A DNA stretch of 64,000 nucleotides from CAYXZQ01 sp963717515. GTDB lineage: Archaea > Nanobdellota > Nanobdellia > Woesearchaeales > DSVV01. The translations under genes were made by a program, and so were the position numbers. Below, one piece after another: positions 61,999 through 64,000 of this stretch (its first letter is position 1; each line of letters starts with the position of its first letter). Under the pieces are notes generated by a model. The model did no database searches and had not been told where the DNA came from. It saw only the letters and a list, made by a program, of their open reading frames with translations. The DNA is taken from the NCBI GenBank assembly GCA_963717515.1, contig OY970338.1, positions 1,550,001-1,614,000 on the forward strand. The letters run 5' to 3'.

Positions 61999-62661
61999 TT
62001 AACCTCCTGTATTGGTGAATCTCAGTATCTTCAGCTTTTTCTCGATTGCAAACCTTCTCATCTTCCTTTTCGGGTTGACTGCTGAAGGGTTTCCGACAAC
62101 CCCGAGCATCGCGATGTCCGTGTTGTTGTCTGAGTATGCATAGCAGTCCTTCAGGTCAATGCCATTCTTCTTGGCAAAATCAATCATATATAAGACTTTG
62201 TTCTTGCCGTAGCAGATATCCTTGCTCTTTCCTGTGATTATGCCTTTTTTTGTCTCCAGGGTGCTTGCTATCAGCCTGTCGACCTTCACATGCTCCCTGA
62301 TTCTTGAGACCATCAGGTCGAGGGAATTCGTGACGATCACGACAAGATGGCCCTTTTTTTTGTGCTCTTCTATGAGCCTTACAGCATCCCTGTATATCCT
62401 CCTGCTTATGCTCTTCTCAAAGAAACGGTCGCAGATTTCCCTCATGTCTGATTCCTTCCTTCCTTTGAGGAAATCATATATGTCCTCGAAGAACCTGTAA
62501 GGGTCGCTCTTTCCCACAAAGTAGAACATGAAGCGGCAGAGTATCCTGAAAGCATTGAAGAACGAGACCTCTCCTGAGAAGAACAGGTGGACTGTGGTCC
62601 TCATCCCGCTGTTGCCTTTGATTATTGTATCGTCAAGGTCGAAGAATGCAGCCCTTTTCAT
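61999..62661 (-). CDS. HAD-IB phosphatase (phosphoserine phosphatase-like)
   Basis: The 220-residue HAD protein has motif I AAFFDLDDTIIKGNSG, motif II VVIVTNSLD, and motif IV YAYSDNNTDIAML. The HAD-IB family includes SerB and lysophosphatidic or sugar phosphatases. It is the first gene of the operon with ahcY. The substrate is unknown. The ATG at 62661 fits a TATAAATCC box 25 bases upstream. Confidence 0.8.
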   Translation of the reverse strand: MKRAAFFDLDDTIIKGNSGMRTTVHLFFSGEVSFFNAFRILCRFMFYFVGKSDPYRFFEDIYDFLKGRKESDMREICDRFFEKSISRRIYRDAVRLIEEHKKKGHLVVIVTNSLDLMVSRIREHVKVDRLIASTLETKKGIITGKSKDICYGKNKVLYMIDFAKKNGIDLKDCYAYSDNNTDIAMLGVVGNPSAVNPKRKMRRFAIEKKLKILRFTNTGG

Positions 62662-62737
62662 GGGAAATTGAATCATCATGGGATTTATATATTTTGCGCA
62701 GGGAATGTTTATTAAACAAGAGCGATTTCCCGCCATC

Positions 62738-63388
62738 ATGCTCTACATCGTATCCACACCCATCGGCAACCTGAAGGACATCACGCTCCGGGCGCTTGAC
62801 ATAATGAAAGAGGCCGACCTCATCGCAGCTGAGGACACGAGAAGGACAGGCATCCTGCTTAAGCATCACGGCATAAAGAACAGGATGCTCTCGTACAATG
62901 ACCACAACAGGCAGAGGAGGATACCTACTCTGCTCAAGCTCCTCAAGGAAGGTAAGAATGTCGCCCTTGTCTCTGATTCTGGCACACCAGGGATATCAGA
63001 CCCGGGCTACAATCTCATCAATGAGGCGATAGAGAACAATATCCCTGTATCGCCCATACCCGGCCCGACAGCTGCAATATCAGCGCTGGTCTGCTCAGGC
63101 CTGCCCGCTGACGCATTCGAGTTCCACGGCTTTCTGCCGAAGAAGGATGGAAAGAAAACCGAACTGCTCAAAAACATAAAAAAGACAGCCATATTCTATG
63201 AGAGCCCGCACAGGATAGCAAAGACGCTCCTTCTCCTGCAGAAGACCATCCCTGAAGCAAAAGTCTGCATCGCAAGGGAGCTCACGAAGAAGTTCGAGGA
63301 ATTCATCAGGGGAAAGCCCGGTGAAATAATCAAACAAATAGGCGATAAAGAACTCAAAGGAGAGATTGTCCTGGTAATCTATGGATAG
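62738..63388 (+). CDS. rsmI: RsmI-type 16S rRNA ribose methyltransferase
   Basis: The 216-residue protein matches RsmI, which methylates the 2'-O of C1402 in 16S rRNA. It has LYIVSTPIGNLKDITLRALD, AAEDTRRTGILLKH, ALVSDSGTPGISDPGY, PIPGPTAAISAL and FYESPHRI. It lacks the ~60-residue C-terminal domain of bacterial RsmI (usually ~280 residues). RsmI is typical of bacteria, so its presence here is notable. TTTATATATTTTG lies upstream. Confidence 0.88.
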   Translation: MLYIVSTPIGNLKDITLRALDIMKEADLIAAEDTRRTGILLKHHGIKNRMLSYNDHNRQRRIPTLLKLLKEGKNVALVSDSGTPGISDPGYNLINEAIENNIPVSPIPGPTAAISALVCSGLPADAFEFHGFLPKKDGKKTELLKNIKKTAIFYESPHRIAKTLLLLQKTIPEAKVCIARELTKKFEEFIRGKPGEIIKQIGDKELKGEIVLVIYG

Positions 63389-63999
63389 AGATAGACCCTT
63401 TCTGTGCTGATGACATCAGGGGAGACGAACTGCGTAAGCGTCGGGGTCCCTATCTTCGGGATGAAGTTGAGCCTTACCTGCTCATCCTCTGTGATATCTC
63501 CGGGAGCTTCAAAGCACAGCCTGATTATGTCGCCTCTCTGCAGGTTCCCTGCGACGTGGTTTGTCCCTTCCTGCTCATACACTACTGTGAAATATCCCTC
63601 TCCGACCTTGTAGGGTGTCACTTCAAATGTCATGTTGCCCTGGATGGTATCTGTTATCCATGTCGTGCCGGTCACTGTCACATAGGCGAATGTGGTGGTC
63701 CCGTTCGTCAGTGATGCATCAGTTATTGCTACAGTCACATTGGTCGTCCCGACACCGAATGTGATGTTCGTGCCCAGGCTGACATTGTAGAGCCCCTGGC
63801 TGCTGAGGTTGAATACGAGGAATGTACTGTGAGTATAGACATAATCATCCAGGCCGTCGTCGTCAAGGTCCTCTGCCAGCTTATAACTGTCAGCTGTGTT
63901 ATCGACATCAGTGTCTATCTTCTCAAGGTTCCAGGTGTTGAAACCATTGATATTGTTCTTCTCGCAGATCCCGTCTGTGCCTTTATATTTCAGCGTAGA
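63379..63999 (-). CDS. C-terminal part of a large surface protein (partial)
   Basis: The frame is open to the window edge, so only the last 206 codons are seen. It contains an Asp-rich segment resembling calcium-binding repeats (TDVDNTADSYKLAEDLDDDG). Beta-rich segments with sequons follow (FNLSSQGLYNVSLGTNITFG, then TNVTVAITDASLTNGTTTFA). This suggests an extracellular structural or adhesion protein. It overlaps the end of rsmI by ten bases. Confidence 0.6.
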   Translation of the reverse strand, partial: STLKYKGTDGICEKNNINGFNTWNLEKIDTDVDNTADSYKLAEDLDDDGLDDYVYTHSTFLVFNLSSQGLYNVSLGTNITFGVGTTNVTVAITDASLTNGTTTFAYVTVTGTTWITDTIQGNMTFEVTPYKVGEGYFTVVYEQEGTNHVAGNLQRGDIIRLCFEAPGDITEDEQVRLNFIPKIGTPTLTQFVSPDVISTERVYLYP

Positions 64000-64000
64000 A

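Noticed and set aside
1..64000. CRISPR arrays, rRNA and tRNA genes, and integrase or transposase genes.
   Set aside because: No regularly spaced repeats, T-loop-like motifs or recognisable recombinase proteins were seen by eye on either strand; a covariance-model search would be decisive.

Overview
The window reads as a chromosomal segment of an archaeon. It encodes a fibrillarin-type 2'-O-methyltransferase, a TGS-domain GTPase of the YchF/Obg type, an archaeal S-adenosylhomocysteine hydrolase, TrmB and tandem Lrp/AsnC regulators and a diphthamide-synthesis enzyme. Most transcription units start with an A/T-rich TATA element about 25 bases before the start codon, so their mRNAs should be leaderless. 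Genes inside operons instead carry GGAGG or GGTG ribosome-binding sites or ATGA overlaps. A bacterial-type RsmI, an RNase HIII-like enzyme, many small lipoproteins and many orphan proteins suggest a DPANN lineage, perhaps Woesearchaeota-like. That placement is inference, and no rRNA or tRNA gene was seen to confirm it.

From 1 to about 27 kb the DNA has roughly balanced base composition and housekeeping or surface genes. These include an AI-2E-type permease and a three-gene Fe-S operon (ArsR-like regulator, IscS, IscU) with a palindromic operator over its start codon. A beta-propeller lipoprotein and a serpin lipoprotein follow, then Nth, RNase HIII, an HNH nuclease, a MATE exporter, fibrillarin, an alpha/beta hydrolase that lacks its nucleophile, a CDP-alcohol phosphotransferase and YchF. 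An E1-like / ThiI-like / divergent E1-like cassette comes next, then PHP and radical-SAM proteins and a ribbon-helix-helix two-gene operon.

From about 28.3 to 38.5 kb the sequence becomes strongly A/T-rich with different codon use (ATA, TTA, AAA, AAT). This island holds membrane proteins with zinc ribbons, a winged-helix membrane protein, a HEPN-type protein, hairpin-rich noncoding stretches and a 1101-residue SIR2-STAND-repeat protein that looks like an antiviral NAD-depleting sensor. It is probably acquired.

From 38.5 to 48 kb lies an AsnB-Dph6 fusion followed by an array of toxin-antitoxin modules: HicB/HicA, AbrB/PIN, a second HicB, and two nucleotidyltransferase/HEPN pairs. Fragments of a 40-residue gene are repeated between the first modules. 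A GH100 invertase, a sucrose-phosphatase-like HAD enzyme and a sucrose-phosphate synthase (45.5-50.6 kb) suggest sucrose synthesis and breakdown.

From 50.6 kb to the end are a TrmB regulator divergent from a giant acyl-CoA dehydratase activase-like protein across a palindrome, an orphan histidine kinase, several orphan small proteins, an HAD phosphatase with ahcY, rsmI, and the C-terminal part of a large surface protein that runs off the window.
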